This document shows positions 1 through 9,300 of a stretch of DNA of 64,000 nt, piece after piece. The number at the start of each line of letters is the position of its first letter. Position 1 is the first letter of the stretch. The DNA is taken from the NCBI RefSeq assembly GCF_028864635.1, contig NZ_CP104850.1, positions 62,001-126,000 of the forward strand, read 5' to 3'. Source of the DNA: Cloacibacterium sp. TD35. GTDB taxonomy: Bacteria > Bacteroidota > Bacteroidia > Flavobacteriales > Weeksellaceae. Position numbers and translations under genes: made by a program. Below the pieces are notes generated by a model. That model was not told the DNA's origin and made no database searches. It was given only the letters and a program-made list of their open reading frames with translations.

Positions 1-20
1 CTTTAATATTATTGTTCAAA

Positions 21-60
21 AACCTACGGCGCGAGCAAAGCTCGCACCGTAGGTTTTTTC
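21..60. terminator. Strong GC-rich hairpin followed by T run
   Basis: Arms 21-29 and 47-55 pair perfectly, and so do inner arms 31-36 and 40-45 around an AAA loop. A run of T follows on the plus strand and a short A run precedes it, so it could terminate in either direction. It probably ends a gene that enters from the left edge of the window, since nothing inside the window reads into it from the left. Confidence 0.7.
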
Positions 61-72
61 TTACTTTAAAAC

Positions 73-100
73 AAAAAAATCGGGAAGTCTTCCCGATTTT
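73..100 (-). terminator. Intrinsic terminator of pafA
   Basis: A perfect hairpin (76-86 with 90-100, loop GTC) lies 26 bases beyond the pafA stop. The A run at 73-79 becomes a U tract in the minus-strand transcript. The stem core ATCGGGAA recurs in the terminator at 17772-17802. Confidence 0.75.
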
Positions 101-126
101 ATAATATAGTATTAGATGAAAATCTA

Positions 127-1785
127 TTATTTTTCTAAAACTTCTGTAATAGGATTTCCTATGTTCCCACTTGGATTTTCAACTTTCAGCATTTGAGCTA
201 GAGTTGGCGCAATATCTGTCATGTGATATGGTTTTGCACTTTGTCCATTTTTAACTTTCCAACCCATAAAAATTAATGGAATGTGGGCATCGTATGAATT
301 CCAAACGCTATGAGTAGTTCCTCTTTTAGCATAAGTCGGCAACATGCTGTCATGCGTAATGATTTGAATATCACCACTTCTTTGCCAGTTATAACCATTA
401 ATAATTCTGGTTTTAATTGGTTCTGGAATTGCTGCTTCTGCTACTTCTTCTAAATCTACAGCGTACAATACTCTTTTATCTTTATTCAGCAAACCAAGAA
501 TGGTTTTCTTTACCTCATCTGTTTCTAATCCTTTTTCCTTGATAACATTTTGATTAAGATAAACTTGGTAATTATCAATTCCTAAAATCAATTTACTTCC
601 TGCATATTTTTTTTCAAGTTCTTCACTAATACTTTTTTCTAAACCTTCATCAAAGAAACCTGTTGCCATTTTATTGGCTTGCATATAACCTTCTGAATGC
701 GCAGCACCGTGATCAGCAGACAAGAATACTAAATAGTTTCCTTTTCCTACTTTTTTATCTAATTGCTGGAAAAATGCTTCTAAATCCTTGTCTAATCTTA
801 AATAAGTGTCTTCTATTTCTATAGAATTTGGCCCAAAAGCATGACCTACATAATCTGTAGAAGCGATATTAATTGTTAAGAAATCTGTAATTTGGTCTTC
901 ACCCATTCCGTAACCATTGATAGAAGCTTCTGCCATTTTTAGGGTTAAAGAATTCCCAAAAGGCGTTGTTCTAATCACTCCTTTTTTAGCATCATAATCT
1001 TTTGCTAAATTTTCATAAGGAAAAGTAGGTGTTTTAGCACTTCCTAAAAGGCTTTCCCAAGCTACATTATCTGCCGTACTTTCGAAATATTCTGAAATAG
1101 GAAGTAATGTTTTCCAACCATTTGCAACTAGTTTTTTACCGTTTTCTTCTTTGTTAAATTCATTCAACCACTGTGGCAATTCTTTCAAATAATAATCAGA
1201 AGTAATGAAATTCCCTGTGGTTTCATCAAACCAAAAAGCCGCAGTAGGATTATGACCCGCTGGTAAAATAGAAGCTCTGTCTTTTAATGAAACGCCAACT
1301 ACTTTTGAACGGAAGTTAGTTGCAATTCCTAACTGGTCTGTAATGGTAGTACTCCAAAGATTTCTAGGAGAATGCTGACCTATTTTTTTAGCTTCTGTTC
1401 CTACAGCATTTACCGTTTCATCTGTAGTACAGTAAACATTTTTGCCCGTTTCTTTATCGGTCCAGTCGTTTCCCGCAATTCCGTGAATTGATGGTACAGA
1501 ACCTGTATAAATAGAGGTATGACCTAATGCAGTAACCGTAGGAATATAATCAATCATCACATTATTAAAACTGTAGCCTTCATTTAATAATCTTTTGAAA
1601 CCACCGTTTCCATATTTTGCTTGATATTTATACAAGAAATCCCAACGCATCTGGTCTACCACAATTCCTACCACCAATTTTGGTCTTTCTACTCCATCAT
1701 TGTATTGAGTATTTTTATTTTTTTGTGCATCTACAGATAACAAAGCCAATGTTACTAATGCAAGAGTGCTAATTTTTCTAAGCAT
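127..1785 (-). CDS. pafA: PafA-type calcium/zinc alkaline phosphatase (phosphomonoesterase), secreted
   Basis: Alkaline phosphatase superfamily enzyme that releases phosphate from phosphomonoesters, probably in the periplasm. A signal peptide covers about residues 1-20. Residues that I can place by spacing match the Elizabethkingia PafA active site shifted by +6: metal ligand D44, nucleophile T85 (in PTVTALGHTS), N106, and the phosphate/transition-state pair K168 and R170 (in SLKDR). The later metal motifs are present too: a D-x3-H around DYVGH near residue 311-315, ADH near 358, and a TTHS histidine near 492. Length 552 aa is normal for PafA. It is monocistronic, with its own terminator and a TAAATTTG -7 box upstream. 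A nucleotide phosphodiesterase (NPP) is the main alternative, but the K-x-R pair favours PafA. Confidence 0.86.
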   Translation of the reverse strand: MLRKISTLALVTLALLSVDAQKNKNTQYNDGVERPKLVVGIVVDQMRWDFLYKYQAKYGNGGFKRLLNEGYSFNNVMIDYIPTVTALGHTSIYTGSVPSIHGIAGNDWTDKETGKNVYCTTDETVNAVGTEAKKIGQHSPRNLWSTTITDQLGIATNFRSKVVGVSLKDRASILPAGHNPTAAFWFDETTGNFITSDYYLKELPQWLNEFNKEENGKKLVANGWKTLLPISEYFESTADNVAWESLLGSAKTPTFPYENLAKDYDAKKGVIRTTPFGNSLTLKMAEASINGYGMGEDQITDFLTINIASTDYVGHAFGPNSIEIEDTYLRLDKDLEAFFQQLDKKVGKGNYLVFLSADHGAAHSEGYMQANKMATGFFDEGLEKSISEELEKKYAGSKLILGIDNYQVYLNQNVIKEKGLETDEVKKTILGLLNKDKRVLYAVDLEEVAEAAIPEPIKTRIINGYNWQRSGDIQIITHDSMLPTYAKRGTTHSVWNSYDAHIPLIFMGWKVKNGQSAKPYHMTDIAPTLAQMLKVENPSGNIGNPITEVLEK

Positions 1786-1808
1786 TTTTCTAGAAATTTT
1801 AATTTAGG

Positions 1809-1816
1809 CAAATTTA
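1809..1816 (-). promoter_or_regulatory. Putative -7 element (TAAATTTG) for pafA
   Basis: Reads TAAATTTG on the minus strand, an exact fit to the Bacteroidota TAnnTTTG box, 24 bases before the pafA start. I see no clear TTG -33 element at the usual spacing. Confidence 0.45.
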
Positions 1817-1875
1817 AAGGTTTTTATGATAGCCGAAGTTTAATTTTACATTAAAAATTAAACCCTGTCACCTAA

Positions 1876-1904
1876 CAAAAAACGCACCTAAAAGATGCGT
1901 TTTA
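1876..1904 (-). terminator. Intrinsic terminator of mdh
   Basis: Stem AAAACGCA (1879-1886) pairs with TGCGTTTT (1896-1903), and an A-rich plus-strand flank gives U's in the minus transcript. It lies 23 bases after the mdh stop. Confidence 0.65.
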
Positions 1905-1926
1905 TTTATTTTATAAAAGGAGTTTT

Positions 1927-2853
1927 TTAGAATTTTAAATCTCCGTTTACTTCTCTTACCGCTGCTGCTGCAGTTGCAAACTTTTCTTTTTCTGCTTCAG
2001 TCAATTCGATTTCTACGATTTTTTCTACTCCATTTTTTCCGATAATCGCAGGAACACCTAAACAAATATCAGACTGACCGTATTCTCCGTCTAACATAAG
2101 TGAACAAGGAATCATTTTCTTTTGGTCACATGCAATTGCCTGAACCATTACAGAAACTGCTGCACCTGGTGCATACCAAGCTGAAGTTCCTAATAATTTA
2201 GTTAATGTAGCTCCACCTACTTTAGTTTCTTCTACTACATACGCTTGTTGTTCTTCTGACAAGAAAGAAGTTACAGGAACACCGTTTCTAGTTGCTTTAG
2301 ATAATAAAGGAAGCATACCAGTATCTGAGTGTGCTGCAATTACCATTCCGTCTACATCAGAAATTGGAGCTTCTAAAGCTTCTGCTAATCTATATTTGAA
2401 ACGTGCTGAGTCTAGAGCACCTCCCATTCCAATGATTTTATTTTTTGGTAAACCAGAAGTTTTGTGAACTAAGTAAGCCATAGTATCCATAGGGTTAGAA
2501 ACCACGATGATGGTTACATTAGGAGAATATTTTACTAAGTTAGCAGTTACATCTTTTACAATTCCTGCATTGATACCGATTAACTCTTCTCTAGTCATTC
2601 CAGGTTTTCTAGGAATACCAGAAGTGATTACCGCTACATCTGAACCAGCAGTTTTACTATAATCACCAGTAGTTCCCGTAATTTTAGTATCAAAACCATT
2701 CAAAGAAGCAGTCTGCATTAAATCCATTGCTTTACCTTCAGCAAAACCTTCTTTAATGTCTACTAAAACTACTTCTGAACAGAAGTTTTTCATGGCGATA
2801 TATTCTGCGCAAGATGCACCTACAGCTCCTGCTCCAACTACAGTTACTTTCAT
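1927..2853 (-). CDS. mdh: Malate dehydrogenase (NAD)
   Basis: Interconverts malate and oxaloacetate in the TCA cycle; cytoplasmic. The N terminus MKVTVVGAGAVGAS is a Rossmann fold, and D32 at the end of the second strand indicates NAD rather than NADP. Substrate-binding arginines R82, R88 and R151 are present, with catalytic D148 and H175 (in AAHSDTG). These put it in the LDH-like MDH group with 308 aa, the usual length. An upstream in-frame ATG at 2892 would add 13 residues; I chose 2853 because family members begin right at the Rossmann strand and because the likely promoter box (2890-2897) lies inside the longer version. Monocistronic. Confidence 0.93.
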   Translation of the reverse strand: MKVTVVGAGAVGASCAEYIAMKNFCSEVVLVDIKEGFAEGKAMDLMQTASLNGFDTKITGTTGDYSKTAGSDVAVITSGIPRKPGMTREELIGINAGIVKDVTANLVKYSPNVTIIVVSNPMDTMAYLVHKTSGLPKNKIIGMGGALDSARFKYRLAEALEAPISDVDGMVIAAHSDTGMLPLLSKATRNGVPVTSFLSEEQQAYVVEETKVGGATLTKLLGTSAWYAPGAAVSVMVQAIACDQKKMIPCSLMLDGEYGQSDICLGVPAIIGKNGVEKIVEIELTEAEKEKFATAAAAVREVNGDLKF

Positions 2854-2889
2854 TTTTTTTATTTTTTTAAAGTTTAAAATTAAGTTGCT

Positions 2890-2920
2890 CAAATTTAATG
2901 ATTATTTGAGGATTAGACAA
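2890..2920 (-). promoter_or_regulatory. Promoter of mdh: TTG-N20-TAAATTTG
   Basis: On the minus strand, TTG (2920-2918) is followed after 20 bases by TAAATTTG (2897-2890). This is a full Bacteroidota -33/-7 promoter. Predicted transcription start is near 2883, giving a leader of about 30 bases to the ATG at 2853. It also argues against the longer mdh start at 2892. Confidence 0.6.
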
Positions 2921-3019
2921 TTTTCTTGATATGAATTACATCCTAATTTTAAAATTTTTCAATCGTGTAAATAGATGTAAAAATTACCATAAATCAAGGA
3001 CAAAAACAGAGACATTGCT

Positions 3020-3027
3020 TACCTTTG
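3020..3027 (+). promoter_or_regulatory. Putative -7 element (TACCTTTG) for cysE
   Basis: TACCTTTG fits TAnnTTTG and sits 16 bases before the ATG, predicting a very short leader. No TTG at the -33 spacing. The identical octamer precedes the OPRT-OMPDC gene at 20398. Confidence 0.45.
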
Positions 3028-3043
3028 TTTTAAATTTTGAAGG

Positions 3044-3868
3044 ATGGAAAATTTTTTGAAGCATTTACAAGACGGATATTCTAACAGAAAATATGATTTA
3101 GATAAAAAGAAAATCGAAACCTTTATCGATGATTTTTTCAGATTCGTATTTTTCCTAGAGCTTCAAAGATGTGCTTCAGAAAATGAAATCGCCCATCGAT
3201 TACAACAATTTAAAATAGATTTTATCAAGATTCTGTATTCTGTTTTTGATGACAAAGAAAAAGCCATAGAATGTGGAGAGTATTTTTTTACCAAATTCCC
3301 AGAAATCTATAAAACTTTAGAACAAGACGCTGCATTTGCCCTAGAAAATGACCCTGCTGCAACCTCTGTAGAAGAAGTTACTTTTTCCTATCCTGGTTTT
3401 TATACGATTGCAATTTACAGATTGGCTCATGAATTGCAACTCAAAAAAATTCCGTTGATTCCTAGAATTTGGACAGAGTTGGCGCACAGCAAAACAGGAA
3501 TAGACATTCATCCTGGTGCTACCATTGGTTCGCCATTTTTTATCGATCATGGTACGGGAATTGTAATAGGTGAAACCTCAGAAATTGGAAATGGTGTCAA
3601 AATTTATCAAGGAGTTACTTTGGGAGCGCTTTCTGTTTCTAAAGAAATTGCCAATACCAAGAGACATCCTACCATAGAAAACGGTGTGGTTATTTATGCG
3701 AATGCTACCATTTTAGGAGGAGAAACCGTGATTGGCGAGAACAGCATCATCGGTGGTAACGTTTGGATTACAGACAGCCTACCGAAAAATTCGGTGGTTT
3801 TTCACAAAGGTCAAGTGACGGTTAGAAATAAATTTCCGGGTAATGAACCGATAAATTATTTTATCTAG
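3044..3868 (+). CDS. cysE: Serine O-acetyltransferase (CysE/EpsC type)
   Basis: Transfers acetyl from acetyl-CoA to L-serine, making O-acetylserine for cysteine synthesis. The N-terminal half (residues 1 to about 130) is helical. The C-terminal half is a left-handed beta-helix of hexapeptide turns with the signature stretch HPGATIG, the DHGTGIVIGETSEIG turn containing the catalytic histidine, and GVTLGALS. At 274 aa it has the longer N terminus common in Bacteroidota. The next gene downstream on the same strand is cysteine synthase, so the two steps of the pathway are adjacent, though a 216-bp gap with a repeat element lies between them. Confidence 0.9.
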   Translation: MENFLKHLQDGYSNRKYDLDKKKIETFIDDFFRFVFFLELQRCASENEIAHRLQQFKIDFIKILYSVFDDKEKAIECGEYFFTKFPEIYKTLEQDAAFALENDPAATSVEEVTFSYPGFYTIAIYRLAHELQLKKIPLIPRIWTELAHSKTGIDIHPGATIGSPFFIDHGTGIVIGETSEIGNGVKIYQGVTLGALSVSKEIANTKRHPTIENGVVIYANATILGGETVIGENSIIGGNVWITDSLPKNSVVFHKGQVTVRNKFPGNEPINYFI

Positions 3869-3943
3869 TGATGGATGATGGATGCTAGATGATGGAAGTT
3901 TAATGTGAAATAAAAACTGAACTTAATTAAAATTACGAAACTT

Positions 3944-4063
3944 GCTGCCCGACTTGAACGGAGCTCTTTTTAAAATTTTTTTGGTTCTCTCCTTTAGGAG
4001 AGTTAGTGAGGAAAAAATTTAAAAAAAGCGGGAGTGGAAGGCGGAAAAGCTGCCCAAATAAAT
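3944..4063 (+). repeat. Dispersed structured intergenic repeat, copy 1
   Basis: About 120 bp between cysE and cysK. The left end (3944-3966) and right end (4021-4063) match those of copy 2 at 6125-6274; the right ends are nearly identical, including seven As, GCGGGAG and GCCCAAATAAA. The interior differs from copy 2 but still folds on itself: CTTTTTAAAATTTTTT near 3965-3980 can pair with the A/T-rich stretch 4011-4028, enclosing a small hairpin CTCTCC-TTTA-GGAGAG. Just before it, 3868-3898 holds a short GATG-rich stretch. Confidence 0.7.
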
Positions 4064-4084
4064 AATATTTAAAATTTAAAAAAT

Positions 4085-5020
4085 ATGAAAGTTAATAATG
4101 TACTAGAAGTGATTGGCAACACTCCTTTGATAAAGTTAAATAAGATTTTCGGGAGTGATGTAGAAGTGTGGATGAAACTAGAACGCCACAATCCTGGTGG
4201 AAGCATAAAAGACAGAATTGCTCTTGCGATGATAGAAACGGCGGAAAAAGAAGGAAAAATTAATAAAGACACCTTGATTATAGAACCTACTTCGGGAAAC
4301 ACAGGTGTAGGTTTGGCAATGGTTTGTGCGGTAAAAGGCTATAAATTAGTGCTGGTAATGCCAGAATCTATGTCTGTAGAACGTAGAAAACTCATGTCTG
4401 CGTATGGCGCTGAATTTGTTTTAACACCTAGAGAATTAGGAACCAATGGTGCGGTGAAAAAAGCTTACGAACTGGCTTCAACGATTGAAAATTCATGGAT
4501 TCCACAGCAATTTGAAAATGATGCGAATCCAGAAATTCATAAAAATACCACTGCTCAAGAAATTTTGGCAGATTTTCCAGAAGGATTTGACTACGTGATT
4601 ACAGGTGTAGGAACTGGCGGCCATATTACGGGCGTAACAGAAGTTCTGAAAGAAAAATTCCCGAATCTGAAAAGTTATGCCGTAGAACCTACAGATTCAC
4701 CAGTTTTAAGCGGTGGAAATCCTGGTCCGCATCCTTTGCAAGGAATTGGTGCTGGTTTCGTGCCAAAAGTGTTGAATTCTGAAATTCTGGATGGTGTAAT
4801 TCAGGTAGAAAAAGCAGAAGCTTACGATTTTGCTAGAAAATTAGCAGCTCAAGAAGGAATTTTAGCAGGGATTTCTACAGGTGCTTCTCTTGCTGCAATT
4901 GCTAAGAAATTACCAGAATTACCAAAAGGCGCTAAAGTGTTGACCTTTAATTATGACACTGGCGAAAGATATTGGTCAGTTCCAGATTTGTTTCAAGAAA
5001 ATGAATCTGAATTGAAATAA
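4085..5020 (+). CDS. cysK: Cysteine synthase (O-acetylserine sulfhydrylase)
   Basis: PLP enzyme that makes L-cysteine from O-acetylserine and sulfide; partner of the upstream serine acetyltransferase. The PLP lysine is K42 in NPGGSIKDR. The asparagine loop [10 protein letters not shown], the phosphate loop [11 protein letters not shown] and GISTGAS are all present. The stretch [18 protein letters not shown] resembles CysK more than CysM, but the two are hard to separate from sequence alone. At 311 aa it is full length. A bidirectional terminator follows directly. Confidence 0.9.
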   Translation: MKVNNVLEVIGNTPLIKLNKIFGSDVEVWMKLERHNPGGSIKDRIALAMIETAEKEGKINKDTLIIEPTSGNTGVGLAMVCAVKGYKLVLVMPESMSVERRKLMSAYGAEFVLTPRELGTNGAVKKAYELASTIENSWIPQQFENDANPEIHKNTTAQEILADFPEGFDYVITGVGTGGHITGVTEVLKEKFPNLKSYAVEPTDSPVLSGGNPGPHPLQGIGAGFVPKVLNSEILDGVIQVEKAEAYDFARKLAAQEGILAGISTGASLAAIAKKLPELPKGAKVLTFNYDTGERYWSVPDLFQENESELK

Positions 5021-5022
5021 AT

Positions 5023-5054
5023 AAAAAACGCTCCAAAAATTTGGAGCGTTTTTT
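5023..5054. terminator. Bidirectional terminator between cysK and the nucleoid-associated protein gene
   Basis: Arms 5023-5036 and 5041-5054 are perfectly complementary (core ACGCTCCAA), with A and T runs on the outer sides. It serves the two convergent genes. Confidence 0.8.
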
Positions 5055-6089
5055 TTAGTTTTCTTCTTCGAAGTACAGCATATAATATTTCCCGTTTTCG
5101 TCTTGTCCTTGTTGGATAAGTTTTCGGTCACCGTGAACGTAAATATGGAAGTTTTTATCTAATTTGATAACGCTTTTTAAAATTCTGGCGTTTTTCTTTA
5201 CAGCCGCATCATTGATGGCAAATTCGTCTGACAAAGCATAATCTCTTTCGTCTTCGTATTGTGTTTTGAAGGCATTGAAACTTTGGATTACTTCTTGGTC
5301 TTTCAAAACTTCTCCTGTGAATTCTTCCATCTTAAATTCTTCTTTTTCTTTGAAAAAACTCAACGATTTATTCAAGAAATCTGCTTGGTCTGCTTTGGTG
5401 ATTTCAAATTCCTGCGGAAGCTGTTTTGTGATGTATTCTTTATATAAATTCAAGGTTTCTTGTGTTTCAAAATACTCATCTTGACGCTGACGAACTTGCA
5501 AAAAATCGTCCATCCAATAACTGGTTTCGGCTCTACTCGTTCCATCAATAATAGACATGAGATAGCCTTGTTCTTTGTTGGTATTGTAAATCAAGCAACC
5601 TTTGTCAACTTTATTCAGATTGATTCCTTGTAAAGTTTCGAGTTCAAAGTTTTCATTTTTGGTAGAAACTTTTAGGAAAGTGTCTTTGTTTTCGGATTTA
5701 AAAAGTCCGACTGCGTCATATCTTTCTCCTTTTACGATGCAATCTTTGAAAAAACAAACGTAGAATTCTCCACCTTTGGTTCTAGGATTGGTAGAATGTT
5801 CGTAAAGCAGTTTTGCCAATTTTTTGGACTGGTTTTCTAACAATTCTGGTTGTTCAAAAATCTCTGAAACGTAGGTAAACACTTCGTTGTTTTCGATATT
5901 AGAACTATGAAAAAACTCGAAAAAGATTTCGGGTTTAAAGTTTTTAAGGAAATAATCTTTGAGCAATTCTTTCATCTCATCTGTGATGAAAACTTCTGAA
6001 TCTGAGGTTACCAAAGCTTCCTGATGCGTTTGGTTTCCTACGTAATTGATGCAAAGATGTTCTAGTGTGGTTTCTTCTGTGAAAATCAT
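5055..6089 (-). CDS. Nucleoid-associated protein (NdpA/YejK family)
   Basis: 344 aa protein of the 37-kDa nucleoid-associated family, thought to bind DNA in the nucleoid; its biochemical role is poorly defined. Visible family features are the N-terminal hydrophobic/acidic start (MIFTEETTLEHL), the central stretch around FYVCFFKDCIVKGERYDAVGLFKSE, and the LNKVDKGCLIYN segment. The open frame continues upstream to 6278, but that part translates the dispersed repeat (6125-6274) into a basic, low-quality peptide, so I use the ATG at 6089. It is convergent with cysK and shares its terminator. Confidence 0.8.
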   Translation of the reverse strand: MIFTEETTLEHLCINYVGNQTHQEALVTSDSEVFITDEMKELLKDYFLKNFKPEIFFEFFHSSNIENNEVFTYVSEIFEQPELLENQSKKLAKLLYEHSTNPRTKGGEFYVCFFKDCIVKGERYDAVGLFKSENKDTFLKVSTKNENFELETLQGINLNKVDKGCLIYNTNKEQGYLMSIIDGTSRAETSYWMDDFLQVRQRQDEYFETQETLNLYKEYITKQLPQEFEITKADQADFLNKSLSFFKEKEEFKMEEFTGEVLKDQEVIQSFNAFKTQYEDERDYALSDEFAINDAAVKKNARILKSVIKLDKNFHIYVHGDRKLIQQGQDENGKYYMLYFEEEN

Positions 6090-6124
6090 GCTGCGAAAAT
6101 AGGGAAATTTACGGAGATTTTTTC

Positions 6125-6274
6125 GCGGCCCGGCGAAAGCGGAGCTCTTTTTTCTGTCTAAAGTTGGTTTCAAATTTCTAAAAATATTCAAATGTTTACT
6201 TCTCTTCGGTTTATTCTGCTCGTTATGACAGAAAAAAAGCGGGAGCTGTAGACGGAAATGCCGCCCAAATAAAA
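6125..6274 (+). repeat. Dispersed structured intergenic repeat, copy 2
   Basis: About 150 bp, same orientation as copy 1 (3944-4063). The left end 6125-6147 shares CGGAGCTC and 17 of 23 aligned positions. The right end 6232-6274 shares most of about 42 positions. The interior contains an 11-bp perfect inverted repeat, TTTTTTCTGTC (6148-6158) and its complement (6227-6237), 68 bases apart. No coding potential is evident. Confidence 0.7.
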
Positions 6275-6276
6275 AC

Positions 6277-6301
6277 AAAAAAATCCCGCATTGCTGCGGG
6301 A
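6277..6301 (-). terminator. Terminator of the SprB-repeat protein gene
   Basis: Stem TCCCGCA (6284-6290) pairs with TGCGGGA (6295-6301). The seven As at 6277-6283 give a U tract on the minus transcript, 24 bases past the stop. Confidence 0.75.
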
Positions 6302-6324
6302 CTTTCCATTTTTAAAAATTAGAC

Positions 6325-9300
6325 TTATTTTCTAATGATTAGCTTGATGGTTTTCTCTTGGGTAGAAGTTTTCACTTTTACTAGATATAGACCAGCGGCT
6401 AAATTAGAATTGTTAACATGAAGAGAAGCTTTATTATTATTTCTTATTACTTTGCTGCTGAAATCGCCTACTAGCGTTCCTTGAGCATTGTAAATCTGAA
6501 CTAAAATTTTACCGTCTTTAGGTGTATCAAATCTTAAATTAAATTCACCAGAAGAAGGGTTAGGATAAAGAACTACTTCTTGATTTGTGATTACATCTGG
6601 TGTAGATTTAGCTGGAGCAGCCACTTTAGCTACAGGTGCTTGTTTTTCAACAGTAGGACATGGGCAAGATAATAAACCTAGATTTACTTTTCCATTGTCA
6701 TAATTATTGTTGATGGCATCTACTATTGCATTCAATTGGCTTGCAGAATACATAGACGCTTCGCCTGCGAGAACTTTATTGGCTTCAGCTAGAATTTGAT
6801 AAACTGTCCAGCCTGCAAATGTTCCAGAGTTTACTATTAAATCTCCTAATTTAGTTGCGCTAGAAGAGAAATTAGCATCCCATTCATCAAATCTTACGCT
6901 CAAAGTAAGTGCTACTACTTGACCAGCAAATACGTTTTGATAAGTTTGACCTGGATTAACATAAGAATTTTCTAATGCTCTAGGTGAAGAACCACTTGGT
7001 AAGAAATCATCTACGGCTTTAGCAGAAGAAAGTTTAAGATTTCTAAGGGCTGTTCCTACCATTAAACCTGTAGGGAATGCTGCTGCAAAATTAGCATCTC
7101 TATAAGCACCCCAGTTTTTACCAGCGGCTTTGGCACCCCAACCTCCTTGAGTAACAGTAGTGAATCCGTCACAAGTTGGTACCTTAACTTCTACATTTTT
7201 AGAAATCATACAACCATTGGCGTCTTTTACGGTTACGGTGTAAGAACCTGCTCCTACTGTAATTGTTTGAGTAGTTTCACCATTAGACCAAGAATAAGTA
7301 TAAGGTGAAGTTCCACCACTTACATTAGCAGTAAGTTGAACTTTGCCATCATAGCAAACTAATTTTTCTGCAATTATGGTAAGCGCTAGAGGTGTAGGTT
7401 GAGTAATGGTAATCTCTTTTGAAACTTCGCATCCATTGGCATCTTTTACAGTGTAGGTATAAGTTCCAGTTGATACTTCCCAACTTCCGGTTCCTGTGTA
7501 TGGTGCGGTTCCTCCATCGGCTGTTACTGTTACGGTTGATTTGCCTCCGTTACATAAGATTGGAGTGTAAGATACTTCCATAGATAGTTTGCTAGGTTCT
7601 GAAATCGTGATTTCTTTTGAAACTTCGCATCCATTGGCATCTTTTACTGTGTAGGTATAAGTTCCTGCTAATACATCCCAACTTCCGGTTCCTGTGTATG
7701 GTGCGGTTCCTCCGTCAGCTGTTACTGTTACGGTTGATTTGCCTCCGTTACATAAGATTGGAGTGTAAGATACTTCCATAGAGAGTTTGCTAGGTTCTGA
7801 AATCGTGATTTCTTTTGAAACTTCGCATCCATTGGCATCTTTTACTGTGTAGGTATAAGTTCCTGCTACTACATCCCAACTTCCGGTTCCTGTGTATGGT
7901 GCTGTTCCTCCGTCGGCTGTTACTGTTACGGTTGATTTGCCTCCGTTACATAAGATTGGAGTGTAAGATACTTCCATAGAGAGTTTGCTAGGTTCTGAAA
8001 TCGTGATTTCTTTTGAAACTTCGCATCCATTGGCATCTTTTACTGTGTAGGTATAAGTTCCTGCTACTACATCCCAACTTCCGGTTCCTGTGTATGGTGC
8101 GGTTCCTCCATCGGCTGTTACTGTTACGGTTGATTTGCCTCCGTTACATAAGATTGGAGTGTAAGATACTTCCATAGATAGTTTGCTAGGTTCTGAAATC
8201 GTGATTTCTTTTGAAACTTCGCATCCATTGGCATCTTTTACTGTGTAGGTATAAGTTCCTGCTACTACATCCCAACTTCCGGTTCCTGTGTATGGTGCTG
8301 TTCCTCCGTCGGCTGTTACTGTTACGGTTGATTTGCCTCCGTTACATAAGATTGGAGTGTAAGATACTTCCATAGAGAGTTTGCTAGGTTCTGAAATCGT
8401 GATTTCTTTTGAAACTTCGCATCCATTGGCATCTTTTACTGTGTAGGTATAAGTTCCTGCTACTACATCCCAACTTCCGGTTCCTGTGTATGGTGCGGTT
8501 CCTCCATCGGCTGTTACTGTTACGGTTGATTTGCCTCCGTTACATAAGATTGGAGTGTAAGATACTTCCATAGATAGTTTGCTAGGTTCTGAAATCGTGA
8601 TTTCTTTTGAAACTTCGCATCCATTGGCATCTTTTACTGTGTAGGTATAAGTTCCTGCTACTACATCCCAACTTCCGGTTCCTGTGTATGGTGCGGTTCC
8701 TCCGTCAGCTGTTACTGTTACGGTTGATTTGCCTCCGTTACATAAGATTGGAGTGTAAGATACTTCCATAGAGAGTTTGCTAGGTTCTGAAATCGTGATT
8801 TCTTTTGAAACTTCGCATCCATTGGCATCTTTTACTGTGTAGGTATAAGTTCCTGCTACTACATCCCAACTTCCGGTTCCTGTGTATGGTGCTGTTCCTC
8901 CGTCAGCTGTTACTGTTACGGTTGATTTGCCTCCGTTACATAAGATTGGAGTGTAAGATACTTCCATAGAGAGTTTGCTAGGTTCTGAAATCGTAATTTC
9001 TTTTGAAACTTCGCAACCTTTAGAATCAGTTACTACCACACTATAAGTTCCCGCTTTTACAGAAATACTAGAAGTCTTTTCTCCATTACTCCACAAATAT
9101 GTATATGGAGCAGTTCCAGAAGTCACATTTGCAACTATGGTGGTATTATCTCCATTACATTTAATAGGATCAAAAGATAAGGAAACCTCTGGTTTTGGAT
9201 TGACAGTTGCCACAACTGGAGTTCTAGCACTTTCACAACCTAATCCATCACTTCTGAAACAAGCAACATAATAGGTAGTTGTTTGACTGATATTTGGAGC

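Noticed and set aside
2854-2892. Longer start for malate dehydrogenase
   Set aside because: It would put the -7 promoter box inside the coding region, and family members start at MKVTVVGAG.
3868-3898. GATG-rich stretch after cysE as a separate minisatellite
   Set aside because: Too short and irregular (TGATGGATGATGG then TAGATGATGG) to call a repeat array.
6090-6278. N-terminal extension of the nucleoid-associated protein
   Set aside because: The extension translates the dispersed repeat and the ATG at 6089 begins the conserved protein.
7421-9004. Evenly spaced repeats that resemble a CRISPR array at first sight
   Set aside because: The period is 198 bases with no unique spacers, every unit is in frame, and each encodes a 66-residue SprB repeat.
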